A DNA stretch of 64,000 nucleotides from Rhodospirillaceae bacterium. GTDB lineage: Bacteria; Pseudomonadota; Alphaproteobacteria; CACIAM-22H2. The notes below the pieces were generated by a model. The model searched no databases and was not told the DNA's origin. It saw only the letters and a program-made list of their open reading frames with translations. Below are positions 9,756 to 18,139 of the stretch, one piece after another (position 1 is the stretch's first letter; each line of letters begins with the position of its first letter). The position numbers were made by a program, and so were the translations under genes. The stretch covers positions 1 to 64,000 of the forward strand of contig JALHMR010000007.1 in NCBI GenBank assembly GCA_022843945.1, read 5' to 3'.

Positions 9756-10904
9756 ATGCGTAAATTGTGGCTTCTGTCGACGGCATTGGCGGCGCTCGCT
9801 TTGGCGGCACCGGCCGAGGCACAGCAGCGGGTGACGATCAACGTCATGACCGCCGGCGACCAGAACATGGTTGACTACATCACCGAATTCCTCGGACCGC
9901 AGTTCGAGAAGCAGAACCCGAACATCCGCGTCCGCGCGGTCGGCACGGGCCCCGGCGAGGCCGGCTCGCAGAAGATCTGGGAGCGTCTCGACGCCCAGAA
10001 GAAGGCCAACGTGGCGGCATGGGACGTCGATGTCGGTGTGGTGCACCAGACCATGGCCGGCCAGATGGTCAACGAGAAGCTGCTCGACCGCTACCGCGGC
10101 AGCATCCAGTCGGGCAGCCTGGTGACCCGCGACACGGCGAAGAACGCGCTGGGCTCGAACGTCGACGGCTACGTCATGCCGATGTTCCACAGCCAGACGG
10201 CCATCGCCTACAACCCGGCGCTCGTTGCCAACCCGCCCAAGACCTTCGACGAGCTGGCAACCTGGGCCAAGGCCAACCCGAAGAAGTTCGGCCATAACGG
10301 CATCAAGGGCGGCATGTCGGGCCAGGCCTTCGTGGTCGGCTGGATCTATGCCAACACGCCGAATTCCCAGCAGCTCATGGAAGGACCGTACGACGCCGCC
10401 GCCAAGAACGCCTGGACCCCGGCGTTCGCCAAGCTCAAGGAGTTCAACCAGAGCGCGGTGATCACGCCCGGCAATGCCGGCACGCTCGACATGCTCAACC
10501 GCGGCGAGATCGCCATGGGTCCGGTGTGGGTCGACATGTTCTACACCTGGCAGGCCGAAGGCCGCCTGGCGCCGAACATGCGGCTCTCGGTCATTGGTCC
10601 CGGCATGCCCGGCCAGCCGATGTACTACATCATTCCGGAAAAGGCGGCGAACCGCGACGCCGCGCGCCAGTTCGTAGCCTTTGCCACCAGCCCGGCGATC
10701 CAGGCCGAAGGCATCGTCAAGCGCTTCAACTGGTATCCGGGCATCGACGCGCAGCACGTCCAGGCGCATCTCGACCAGCAGGTGTGGAACAAGCTGTTCA
10801 AGGACGTGAGCCCACAGGACCTCGCCTCCAAGGGCAAGCCGCTGCCCATGGCGCAGTACTTCAAGGAGATACTGGAAGCCTACGAGCGCCAGGTCGCGAA
10901 CTGA
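9756..10904 (+). CDS. ABC transporter extracellular solute-binding protein
   Basis: Periplasmic receptor (382 aa) of a binding-protein-dependent importer, SBP_bac_1/8-like. A clear Sec signal (MRKLWLLSTALAALALAAPAEA, cleavage before QQRV) is followed by a mature domain with GPQFEKQNPNIRVRAV and GYVMPMFHSQTAIAYNPALV, the usual start and hinge regions. ATG 9756 is chosen because GGAGGTAACG precedes it and the signal peptide begins there. Two permease genes follow after a 65-bp gap containing a strong hairpin; no ATPase is in the cluster. The ligand is not identifiable; polyamine, thiamine or sugar-phosphate types are all possible. Confidence 0.92.
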   Translation: MRKLWLLSTALAALALAAPAEAQQRVTINVMTAGDQNMVDYITEFLGPQFEKQNPNIRVRAVGTGPGEAGSQKIWERLDAQKKANVAAWDVDVGVVHQTMAGQMVNEKLLDRYRGSIQSGSLVTRDTAKNALGSNVDGYVMPMFHSQTAIAYNPALVANPPKTFDELATWAKANPKKFGHNGIKGGMSGQAFVVGWIYANTPNSQQLMEGPYDAAAKNAWTPAFAKLKEFNQSAVITPGNAGTLDMLNRGEIAMGPVWVDMFYTWQAEGRLAPNMRLSVIGPGMPGQPMYYIIPEKAANRDAARQFVAFATSPAIQAEGIVKRFNWYPGIDAQHVQAHLDQQVWNKLFKDVSPQDLASKGKPLPMAQYFKEILEAYERQVAN

Positions 10905-10921
10905 CGCGCGCCTGAACGGGT

Positions 10922-10952
10922 CCTCATCCGGCTGCCCTGCAGCCGGGTGAGG
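10922..10952 (+). terminator. Intercistronic stem-loop between binding protein and permease
   Basis: CCTCATCCGGCTGC pairs with GCAGCCGGGTGAGG (14 bp, one T-G wobble) around a 3-base loop. There is no downstream T-run. Its position directly after the binding-protein gene suits an mRNA-stabilising or attenuating element that lets receptor exceed permease. Confidence 0.5.
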
Positions 10953-10969
10953 GGCCGGTTGTCGATTGC

Positions 10970-11800
10970 ATGAATCAATCCCGCGGACTGTCTCTGCTTC
11001 TCGTCACGCCGGCGCTGATCGTGGTGCTGGCGCTCTTTGTCTACCCGCTATTCTATTCGTTGGTCAGCGCTTTCACCGACCGGGCGGGCAGCTTCTCGCT
11101 CGAGAATTTCGACAAGGCGCTCGAGCTCTATCTCACCGATACGATCTTCACGGTCGTCATCATCGGGGTGTCGACCGCGCTGATCGCGTTGGTTTCCATT
11201 GCCATCGGCGGCTATCTGACCCTGGGCGAGAATCGCCGGGCCGTCGCGATGCTGGCCTGGCTCTACCGCTGGCCGCTCTTCGTGCCGTTCATCGTCGCGG
11301 CCCAGTGCATGCGCACCTTCCTGGCCAAGAACGGGCTGATGAACAACACCTTCGTCTCGCTCGGCCTGATGGACGTGGCCTCGACCCAGAGCTTCCTCGA
11401 CTGGCGGGGGATCATCGTCACGTTCGTCTGGAAGCAGGCACCCTTCGTCACCCTGATGGTGGCGGGTGCCATGGCCTCCCTGGACCGCTCGACCATCGAC
11501 GCGGCCCGCAACCTCGGCGCCTCGCGGCTTCGGATCCTCCTGGAGATCGTGGTGCCCCAGGTTCGGGGGACCCTGATGGTCGGGCTGATCCTGTCCTTCG
11601 TCACCATGATGTCGGTCCTCTCGGTGCCGATCATGATCAGCGGCGGCTCGCCGACCATGATGACCGTCGACATGGCCTACCGCATCAACGCGCATGGCGA
11701 TTACGGCGTGGCCAACGCCCTGGGCTTCATCTCCTACCTGCTGACCGGCGCCGCCGCCTATTTCTACCTGCGCCAGAGCGTGCGGGAGCGCAGCGCGTGA
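10970..11800 (+). CDS. ABC transporter permease (first)
   Basis: Inner-membrane permease, 276 aa, with about six hydrophobic segments starting LLVTPALIVVLALFVYPLFYSL. The EAA loop that docks on the ATPase reads DAARNLGASRLRILLEIVVPQVRG (about residues 180-203). The start is ATG 10970, with only a weak GA-rich ribosome site upstream. The stop overlaps the start of the second permease by 4 bp (GTGA). With the preceding binding protein and the next gene it forms a heterodimeric importer of the PotB/PotC or YnjC kind. Confidence 0.92.
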   Translation: MNQSRGLSLLLVTPALIVVLALFVYPLFYSLVSAFTDRAGSFSLENFDKALELYLTDTIFTVVIIGVSTALIALVSIAIGGYLTLGENRRAVAMLAWLYRWPLFVPFIVAAQCMRTFLAKNGLMNNTFVSLGLMDVASTQSFLDWRGIIVTFVWKQAPFVTLMVAGAMASLDRSTIDAARNLGASRLRILLEIVVPQVRGTLMVGLILSFVTMMSVLSVPIMISGGSPTMMTVDMAYRINAHGDYGVANALGFISYLLTGAAAYFYLRQSVRERSA

Positions 11801-12609
11801 TCGGCGCGCTCAATCTCGGCTGGCTGCCGCGCGCCATCATCCTCGGCCTGCTGGCCTTCGCCATCTTCGGGCCGCTGGCCAACCTGGCGCTCTGGGCTTT
11901 CGCCGAGGCCTGGTTCTTCCCCAACAAGCTGCCGTCGCAATGGGGCTTCCGCTTCTGGGAGGTCGTCTTCCGGCCCACCGGCCGTGCAATGGAGGCGCTC
12001 TCGGTCAGCATCTGGATTGCACTGCTGACGGTGGCGGTGAGCCTCGCCGTTTCTATCCCGGCGGGGCTGGCCCTGGCCCGTGGGCGCCTGCCCTGGCGGG
12101 CGCTCATCATGCTGGCCTTCCTGCTGCCCCAGGCGTTCCCGAGCCTGCCCGTCTATATCAACGTGGCGCGCATCTTCTATCAGTTTGGCCTCAACGGAAC
12201 GGTCGCTGGAGTCGTCCTCGTTCATACGCTCCACGGGCTGGTCTTCGCCGTGTGGATCACCACGGCCGCTTTCGCCTCGGTCGACAAGGAGCTCGAGCAG
12301 GCGGCGCGCAATCTCGGCGCCTCGGGCTTACGCACTTTCTTCACCGTGACCCTGCCGCTGGCCGCTCCCGGCATCGTCGCCTCGGCGATCTTCGTCTTCC
12401 TCGAATCGCTCGACGAGTTCACCGGCTCCTATTTCGTGGGGGCGCCGGAGATCCAGACCCTGCCGCTCACCATGTTCCTGGCCAGCATGGGCGGCAACTA
12501 CCAGATATCGTCGATCACCGCCCTGATCCTGCTGGTCCCCTCGATCGGCTTCATGCTGATCGTCGAGCGTTTCCTCAAGGCCGATGTCATGGCCAAGATG
12601 GGCAACTAG
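11797..12609 (+). CDS. ABC transporter permease (second)
   Basis: The partner permease, 270 aa. Hydrophobic segments begin at AIILGLLAFAIFGPLANLAL, and the EAA loop is EQAARNLGASGLRTFFTVTLPLAAPG. Translation starts at GTG 11797 inside GTGA, coupled to the first permease, with GGGAG upstream; the longer open frame 5' of this is only a shadow of the first permease. The operon ends here, 6 bp before a strong terminator. An ATPase is required for function and is not encoded in this operon; the orphan at 2763 is the nearest candidate. Confidence 0.92.
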   Translation: MIGALNLGWLPRAIILGLLAFAIFGPLANLALWAFAEAWFFPNKLPSQWGFRFWEVVFRPTGRAMEALSVSIWIALLTVAVSLAVSIPAGLALARGRLPWRALIMLAFLLPQAFPSLPVYINVARIFYQFGLNGTVAGVVLVHTLHGLVFAVWITTAAFASVDKELEQAARNLGASGLRTFFTVTLPLAAPGIVASAIFVFLESLDEFTGSYFVGAPEIQTLPLTMFLASMGGNYQISSITALILLVPSIGFMLIVERFLKADVMAKMGN

Positions 12610-12615
12610 AAAGCA

Positions 12616-12645
12616 AAAACCCCGCAACTCACGTTGCGGGGTTTT
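12616..12645. terminator. Bidirectional Rho-independent terminator
   Basis: A perfect 13-bp stem, AAAACCCCGCAAC / GTTGCGGGGTTTT, with the 4-base loop TCAC. The A-tract on one side and T-tract on the other let it work in both directions. It lies between two convergent genes, the second permease ending at 12609 and the flavocytochrome subunit ending at 12664. Confidence 0.93.
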
Positions 12646-12663
12646 CGTTGGCAGCTGGAGCGA

Positions 12664-13968
12664 TCAGGTGCCCCAGATCTCCTTGCCCATCGCCGCGTAC
12701 CAGCCTTCGGTGTAGCGCGCTTCCTGGACACGGAAGGCGGCGTCGGCCTGGCGCGGCGAGACGCCGCCGGCATTGGGTGCTGCCGCGATGCCCTGTGGCG
12801 TGACGCGATAGACGTCGGCGACCGAGATGCCATAGTCGGGGGTGATCAAGCTGTAGCAGGTGTTGACGTAGGTCGGGGCGGCGGTCGGTTTGCCGTTGAT
12901 CGCGTTGACCGCGGCCAGGGCCGCCACCTTGCCCTGGCTGTTGGCGGCGAAGCCCGACTTCGGCATGGCCCCGGCGATGCAGGCATCGCCGATCACGTGC
13001 ACGCCCTTGTGTACCGACGATTCGAAGGTCGTCGGGTCCACCGCGCACCAGCCGGTCTGGTTGGCGAGGCCGGCGTCGCGCGCGATCTTGCCGGCCATCT
13101 GCGGGGGCACCACGTTGATCACCGCCGCGCGGTGACGCTGGCCGAACTCGGTGACGACGGTCATCTCATTGGCCACGACCTGGGTGACTCGCCCGTCCTT
13201 CGACAGAGGCACCCATTCGATCATCTCGCCGTAGACGGCCTTCCAGCCGTCCTGGAAAAGTCCCTGCTTCGAGAACTGTTCCTTGGCATCGAGGACCAGG
13301 ATCTTGGAGCGCGGCTTCTGCTGCTTGAAGTAGTGCGCCACCATGGCCACGCGCTCGTAGGGGCCGGGCGGGCAACGGAAGGGGTTGGCTGGCGCCGAGA
13401 GGATAAACACCCCGCCGTCGGGCATCGCCTCGAGCTGACGGCGCAGGAGCAAGGTCTGGGCGCCGGGCTTCCAGGCATGCGGCACGCGCTCGGCCGCCGC
13501 CTCGTTGTAGCCCTGGATGCCGCCCTGGGCGCTGTCCCAGCGGATGTCGATGCCCGGGGCGACGATCAGCCGGTCGTAGTTCAGGACCGTGCCGTTATCG
13601 AGGGTGACGGTCTTCTTGGTGGCGTCGATGGCCGTCGCCATCTGGTGGACGACCTTGATGCCGGCCGCCTCGTGCGAGCGGTAGCCGTGGGTAATCTGGT
13701 CCATCCGCTTGAACCCGGCCAGCACGTAGTTGCTGAAGGGGCAGGTGATGAAGCTGCGGTTGGGCTCGACCAAGGTCACGGCGATGTCGGGATCGAACTG
13801 CCGGACATAGCGCGCCGCAGTGGCGCCGCCGAAGCCGCCGCCGATGACCACGACATTGGCCTTGGCCGGCTTGTCCATGGTGGCGCAGGCCGAGAGCCCG
13901 AAGGTCGCCGTGGCGGCGGTGGCACCGGCCAGGCGGGTGAACGAGCGGCGGGAAAGCTGGGTTTTCAT
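12664..13968 (-). CDS. fccB: Flavocytochrome c sulfide dehydrogenase, flavoprotein subunit (FccB/SoxF)
   Basis: FAD subunit (434 aa) that oxidises sulfide or polysulfide in the periplasm. A Tat signal (SRRSFTRLAGATAA) precedes a dinucleotide fold (VVVIGGGFGGATAARYV) and the FCSD C-terminal region. The two redox-active cysteines of this family are Cys199 in NPFRCPPGPYERV and Cys371 in VNTCYSLITPDYG. A lipobox-like LSAC (Cys28) follows the Tat hydrophobic core, so it could be a Tat lipoprotein. It is 10 bp downstream of its cytochrome subunit and lies in the same orientation as the sox operon 4 kb away, consistent with joint sulfide and thiosulfate use. Confidence 0.95.
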   Translation of the reverse strand: MKTQLSRRSFTRLAGATAATATFGLSACATMDKPAKANVVVIGGGFGGATAARYVRQFDPDIAVTLVEPNRSFITCPFSNYVLAGFKRMDQITHGYRSHEAAGIKVVHQMATAIDATKKTVTLDNGTVLNYDRLIVAPGIDIRWDSAQGGIQGYNEAAAERVPHAWKPGAQTLLLRRQLEAMPDGGVFILSAPANPFRCPPGPYERVAMVAHYFKQQKPRSKILVLDAKEQFSKQGLFQDGWKAVYGEMIEWVPLSKDGRVTQVVANEMTVVTEFGQRHRAAVINVVPPQMAGKIARDAGLANQTGWCAVDPTTFESSVHKGVHVIGDACIAGAMPKSGFAANSQGKVAALAAVNAINGKPTAAPTYVNTCYSLITPDYGISVADVYRVTPQGIAAAPNAGGVSPRQADAAFRVQEARYTEGWYAAMGKEIWGT

Positions 13969-13978
13969 GGCGCTCTCC

Positions 13979-14293
13979 TCATTTCCAGTTCGACGAGATT
14001 TCTTGGGCGACCGCGTCGATCTCGGCGTCGGTATAACCCTTGGCGAAGCGCACCATCACGGTCGATGGCTTCTTGCCGTCGCGGAAATCGCGCAGCGCCG
14101 TGGCAATCGAGGCGGAGGTGCGGCCGTAGAGCGAGGGCATGGCGCCCGGGCTGCGTCCGGCCGGACCATGGCAGCCGGAGCAGGACACGGTCAGGAGCTG
14201 GGGGTTGGCGTTCTGCGCCGCCGCCGGGGTCGCGAGCGCCAGCGCGCTCAAAGCGATACCGGCGCACGCGGCCGTGACGTACGCGGTCTTCAT
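13979..14293 (-). CDS. fccA: Flavocytochrome c sulfide dehydrogenase, cytochrome c subunit (FccA/SoxE type)
   Basis: A small monohaem cytochrome c (104 aa) that takes electrons from FccB. Sec signal (MKTAYVTAACAGIALSALALATPAAA), haem-binding CSGCH near residue 38, and axial-ligand region STVMVRFAKGYTDAEI, which matches FccA proteins. ATG 14293 has GGGAGGAAAG upstream. First gene of a two-gene operon with fccB. The upstream gap (14294-14422) carries an AT-rich dyad at 14352-14367 and probably the promoter. Confidence 0.93.
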   Translation of the reverse strand: MKTAYVTAACAGIALSALALATPAAAQNANPQLLTVSCSGCHGPAGRSPGAMPSLYGRTSASIATALRDFRDGKKPSTVMVRFAKGYTDAEIDAVAQEISSNWK

Positions 14294-14351
14294 TCTTTCC
14301 TCCCTTGATCAAACGCGGCCCTGAAAGGGCTAATACCTTCCAGAGCACGAG

Positions 14352-14367
14352 TTTATTCTGCCATAAA
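14352..14367. promoter_or_regulatory. AT-rich dyad upstream of fccA
   Basis: TTTAT-TCTGCC-ATAAA, a perfect 5-bp dyad with a 6-bp spacer, about 60 bp upstream of the fccA start. The same TTTAT-N6-ATAAA arrangement occurs at 2651-2666 upstream of coxM. Operator or promoter function is inferred. Confidence 0.35.
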
Positions 14368-14422
14368 TTGAAAAAAGCTGGGCGGATGCTTTAGAAAATT
14401 TTCCTGCCGCCGGGATAGCCGC

Positions 14423-15832
14423 TCAGGAACGGCCAGGCACGGAGCCCAGAAGGCGCGCCTCGATGCCGATCATTCGCAGCCAGAGGCTGGCCCAGAGCGG
14501 CGTCTCAGCCGTGTTTGCCGCGCGCGCGATGCGCGAGAAGCTGCGGGCCTCATCGGCAAAAGGCACCGGGGGCGCAAAGACGATCGACCCGGTCACCGCC
14601 AGCCAGGGAACGATCACCGAGGCGAGGCGCAGCGCCCGCAATGTTCCTCCGGACCTCAGTCGGGCCAGGGACGCAACCCCCAGACTGCCGATGAGCAGGA
14701 CCAGCGCCGTGGCGTTGGCGATGATGCCCACGGCGCCGAAGCTGAGGGCCAGCGGCGGCACGACGATGGAAAGCACGAACTGGCGCTCGGCGACGGGATC
14801 GAGAACGATCGAGGTGGAACGGTTGACCGTTTCCAGCGCACCCAGGACACGATCCTCGATGAGCCAGAGGGCTGCGTCGCGTCGCGTGGCGATGGCATTC
14901 GCGACGAACTGGCCGAAAATTTCCGGCGACAGGCCGGGCGCTATGTCGCCAAGGCGCAGCGCGCGGATGGGGGAGTCGGGCAGGGCCGGCACGATCTCGA
15001 GCGCGCCATTGGCCGCGGCGGCGATCCGGCGGTCCGGCGGCAGCTTCCACAGCCCGTCATAGGCGCTCCAGGCCGCCAGGGCGGTCGGCGACGGGCGGCC
15101 CTCGGCCAGCTCCGCGAAGGGCTCGCGGACCGTATTGAGGCGGGCACGCAAGGTCGCCGCTTCGGCCTCGGCGGTGCGCACGATCTGTTCCTTGCGCGCC
15201 TGGGTGCTGTCACGGATCACGCTTTCCGAGCGCCGGGCATAGTCGCGCTCGCGGTCGAGCAGGCCGATCGCGGCGTTGATGGCTTTTACGCGCTGCAGAT
15301 CGTCGAGCGTGCCGGCGCTGCCGGGGCTGAAATCAGGATCGCCGATCGTGCCGTCCTGGACGTTCTTGCGGTAAAGGGCGATCAGCACCGCGTCCTGGCG
15401 GGCGGCCTGCGGCAGGGAATCGACGATGGCGTCGGTGACGACCACCAGGGAGCGGTGGATGCCGACGGTGATGACCATCCAGATCACCATCAGCATGGCG
15501 ATCCGCCAGGCGCCGATGTGGCGGTGGCGGGCGGCGCGGTCGAGCAGGCCGCGGACGAGCAGCGTGGCGCCGGTCGCACCGGCAATCCATTTGCCGATGT
15601 CGGCCAGGCGCTCGATATCGGCGGGCTCGGCCGTGCCTTCGGGAAGGATGTGGAGAAGCTCCAGCATCAGCCAGAGCTCGGCGAGCAGGCATACGAACGT
15701 AGCCGCGATGCCGATGCCAAGGAGCACCAGCGCACGGCGCGGGTGGCGCGGTGTGCGATCTGCCTCGCTATCGAGGAGACGCCGCATCAAAGCGGGTAGC
15801 CCATATGCATTGACGGTGAGGAGTATGCCCAT
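14423..15832 (-). CDS. Hypothetical multi-pass membrane protein
   Basis: A 469-aa protein I do not recognise. It has hydrophobic segments near residues 35-60, 80-95 and 105-125, then a long soluble, charged stretch (about 130-310) with a coiled-coil-like part (RRSESVIRDSTQARKEQIV and following). Two or three more membrane segments lie near 335-425. Layout: membrane anchor, extramembrane helical domain, membrane anchor. The start at 15832 lacks a convincing ribosome site; Met16 (MRRLLDSE) is an alternative. A 7-bp inverted repeat (15835-15856) sits directly upstream. It lies between fccBA and the spermidine-synthase-like gene, all on the minus strand, with no functional link visible. Confidence 0.7.
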   Translation of the reverse strand: MGILLTVNAYGLPALMRRLLDSEADRTPRHPRRALVLLGIGIAATFVCLLAELWLMLELLHILPEGTAEPADIERLADIGKWIAGATGATLLVRGLLDRAARHRHIGAWRIAMLMVIWMVITVGIHRSLVVVTDAIVDSLPQAARQDAVLIALYRKNVQDGTIGDPDFSPGSAGTLDDLQRVKAINAAIGLLDRERDYARRSESVIRDSTQARKEQIVRTAEAEAATLRARLNTVREPFAELAEGRPSPTALAAWSAYDGLWKLPPDRRIAAAANGALEIVPALPDSPIRALRLGDIAPGLSPEIFGQFVANAIATRRDAALWLIEDRVLGALETVNRSTSIVLDPVAERQFVLSIVVPPLALSFGAVGIIANATALVLLIGSLGVASLARLRSGGTLRALRLASVIVPWLAVTGSIVFAPPVPFADEARSFSRIARAANTAETPLWASLWLRMIGIEARLLGSVPGRS

Positions 15833-15834
15833 GA

Positions 15835-15856
15835 CCGATACCGGAAGAAGTATCGG
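15835..15856. promoter_or_regulatory. Inverted repeat at the start of the membrane-protein gene
   Basis: CCGATAC and GTATCGG form a perfect 7-bp dyad with an 8-base spacer, ending 2 bp from the predicted start codon at 15832. It could sequester the ribosome site or bind a repressor. Both are inference. Confidence 0.3.
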
Positions 15857-15901
15857 TGCAAATTCGATGCCCGGCTGTGACGGCGGTCACGGGGGGCTCT
15901 T

Positions 15902-17470
15902 CTAGCGCTCGCTCAGCTCCCGGTCGAGGATCAGGTGGCTGAGCAGCCGGTCCACCGGAGCATAATCGTCGGTCAGCAGTGGGATCTGGCCCTCGGCGAC
16001 GCGCTGCGCCAGCCGGTCGAGCGGCGAGCGGATCCATGCGCGGTTATCGCCATAAGTCGCCTCCAGCCTGCCGCCCGGCGATGGAGTGTCGGAGGCGAGC
16101 ACGACATAGGTATTGCGCTTGCCACCGGCATCGTCGGCATCGAGCCAGACCTCCACGGAGGCGAAGTCCTCCGCCAGGGTGTGGACCAGGCTGTAGAGGA
16201 AGCGCGGCCAGGCCCCGCCCTCGATCACGTTGGCGGCGTAGAGCCCACCCGGGGCAAGACGCGCCTTGACCTGCTGGTGATATTCGCGGGTTACGAGGTG
16301 CGAGGGGATGGAGATATCGTGGAACACGTCTGAGAACACGATGTCGAAGCGTTTTTCCTGCGCCATCGACTGCAAGGTCAGCCGGGCATCGCCGTGGATG
16401 ACCCGGAGCCGCGGGTCTGGAAGGACCCAGAGCCGCTCGAAGGCGATGGCGGTCACGGCGGGGTCGATTTCCGCCACCGTGATGTCGACCGCCTCGCGGC
16501 CGGCGAGCCAGGCCCGCGGCAGGGTGAGGGCACCGCCGCCCGCCACCAGCACGCGCCAGGGTGCCGGCGAGGTGAACCGCTGGCGCACATATTCGTCGAG
16601 GAAATGCAGATAGGAGGAATGCAGGCGCCGCGGATCGTCACGGTCGTTGATGCCGTGGGCCAGGTGATCGAGCACCAGGACGGCGGCGGGGGTGCCGAAC
16701 ATCCGGGACACGTCCTCGACCCGGATGCAGTAATAGGCGCTCTCGACAGTGCAGGGCGGCGACAGCGCCTCCAGCCGCCAGCCGGCGAAGCCGAACCCGC
16801 CGGTGAGAATGAGCAGCAGCGCGGCGGTCGACCGCGCCGTGCGGGCGAAACTGGCGAAGGCCAGGGCCAGCAGGGCGTAGACGGCGGTGACGGCAAGCAC
16901 CGTGCCCGTCGAGCCGATCCAGGAAATGAAGAGATAGCCCGCCGCCAGGGTGCCGACGATGGCGCCGATGGCCGAGAGCGCGTACATCCGCCCGATCGCG
17001 CGGCCGGGATCGTCAGGAACCGCGTCGACGGCGAGCTTGGTCAGGATCGGCGAGACGATGCCGACGAACAGGCTGGGCAGCAGGAAGAGCACGGCGGCCA
17101 GGGCGACGATGGCGGCCAGGACAGGGAGGCCGGCGGAGAGCAGCGGTCCGGAGAACCAGCGCAGCAGGACGAGCGAGGCAAGGCTGGCGACCGCGGCCAA
17201 AGCGAGGGAAGAGGCCACGCGCCGGGCGCCGGCGACGGCGTCGCAATCCGGCCCGGCGAGGCGCCCGCCGATCCAGTGGCCGATCGAGAACCCGGCCAGC
17301 ACGACGGCGATGATCGCCGTCCAGGTATAGAGCGACATGCCGACATAGGGGGCTAGGAGGCGGCCGGCGACGATCTCCAGCACCAGCCCGCCGGCGGAGG
17401 ACAGGCAGACAGCCGCCCCATAGAAGGCCAGGCGGACGAATGAAGACGAGCTCGAGGGAGAGGACGGCAC
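15902..17470 (-). CDS. Spermidine synthase-like membrane protein (fused MFS/spermidine synthase)
   Basis: A 522-aa protein with about seven hydrophobic segments in residues 1-235 (starting LAFYGAAVCLSSAGGLVLEI). A spermidine-synthase-like Rossmann domain occupies about 255-480. Visible motifs are VLVAGGGALTLPR (cofactor loop), VAEIDPAV and VIHGDARLTL, and FSDVFHD in place of the catalytic D-x-F/Y-D region. The canonical GGGDG reads GGGALT, so classical aminopropyl transfer is doubtful. Members of this fused family are widespread but poorly characterised. Minus strand, divergent from soxW, with 93 bp between the starts. Confidence 0.85.
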   Translation of the reverse strand: MPSSPSSSSSFVRLAFYGAAVCLSSAGGLVLEIVAGRLLAPYVGMSLYTWTAIIAVVLAGFSIGHWIGGRLAGPDCDAVAGARRVASSLALAAVASLASLVLLRWFSGPLLSAGLPVLAAIVALAAVLFLLPSLFVGIVSPILTKLAVDAVPDDPGRAIGRMYALSAIGAIVGTLAAGYLFISWIGSTGTVLAVTAVYALLALAFASFARTARSTAALLLILTGGFGFAGWRLEALSPPCTVESAYYCIRVEDVSRMFGTPAAVLVLDHLAHGINDRDDPRRLHSSYLHFLDEYVRQRFTSPAPWRVLVAGGGALTLPRAWLAGREAVDITVAEIDPAVTAIAFERLWVLPDPRLRVIHGDARLTLQSMAQEKRFDIVFSDVFHDISIPSHLVTREYHQQVKARLAPGGLYAANVIEGGAWPRFLYSLVHTLAEDFASVEVWLDADDAGGKRNTYVVLASDTPSPGGRLEATYGDNRAWIRSPLDRLAQRVAEGQIPLLTDDYAPVDRLLSHLILDRELSER

Positions 17471-17563
17471 GGCCGCGCATCCTAACCACGTCGCCGTGAA
17501 ATGAGAACGCCGGACCTGGGCTGCTCATTTGCCGCGTGTCGGGCGCCGGAGTAGAGTCCGCCC

Positions 17564-18136
17564 ATGAAGCGACGCGCGTTCATCACCGGTTTTGCGGGTG
17601 CCTTGGTTACCACTCGGGCGGTGGCGCAGGCGCGTGTCGAGCCCGTGCCCCTGGATGAAGGGCGCTACACCCAGGCTTGGTTCCTCAACAGCTTCCTCAC
17701 GCTGAAGGACGACCTCGCCGATGCGGCGGCGCAGGGCAAGCGCTTCGCCATCCTCTGGGACCAGCGCGGCTGCCCTTACTGCCAGGAAATGCACCGGGTG
17801 AATTTTGCCGATCCGGCGGTCAATAATTTCATCCGCGAGCGCTTCACTATTCTGCAGCTCGATCTCTTCGGCGCGCGCGAGGTCATCGATTTCGACGGCC
17901 GTTCGCTGAGTGAAAAGGAGCTGGCGCGGCGCTACGCCATCGCCTTCACGCCGACCATCCAGTTCCTGCCGGCTGATGCTGCCGCGGTCGAGGGCAAGAG
18001 CGGACGCGCCCTCGAGGTGGCACGCATGCCGGGTTATTTCCGTCCCGGCCATTTCGAGGCGATGTTCGCCTTCGTCCACGAGCGCGCCTACGAACGGGGC
18101 AGCTTCCAGGTCTACCTGAAGCAGCGCACCGGCTGA
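17564..18136 (+). CDS. soxW: Periplasmic thioredoxin SoxW
   Basis: Thioredoxin-fold protein, 190 aa. It has a signal peptide with an Arg-Arg (MKRRAFITGFAGALVTTRAVA), the active site GCPYCQEMHR, and the cis-Pro loop AFTPTIQFLPAD. SoxW is reduced by the membrane protein SoxV/CcdA and keeps Sox thiols (notably SoxY) active. Here it is convergent with ccdA (3 bp between stops) instead of co-transcribed. Co-location with soxXYZAB supports SoxW over a cytochrome-maturation thioredoxin. Confidence 0.88.
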   Translation: MKRRAFITGFAGALVTTRAVAQARVEPVPLDEGRYTQAWFLNSFLTLKDDLADAAAQGKRFAILWDQRGCPYCQEMHRVNFADPAVNNFIRERFTILQLDLFGAREVIDFDGRSLSEKELARRYAIAFTPTIQFLPADAAAVEGKSGRALEVARMPGYFRPGHFEAMFAFVHERAYERGSFQVYLKQRTG

Positions 18137-18139
18137 CGC

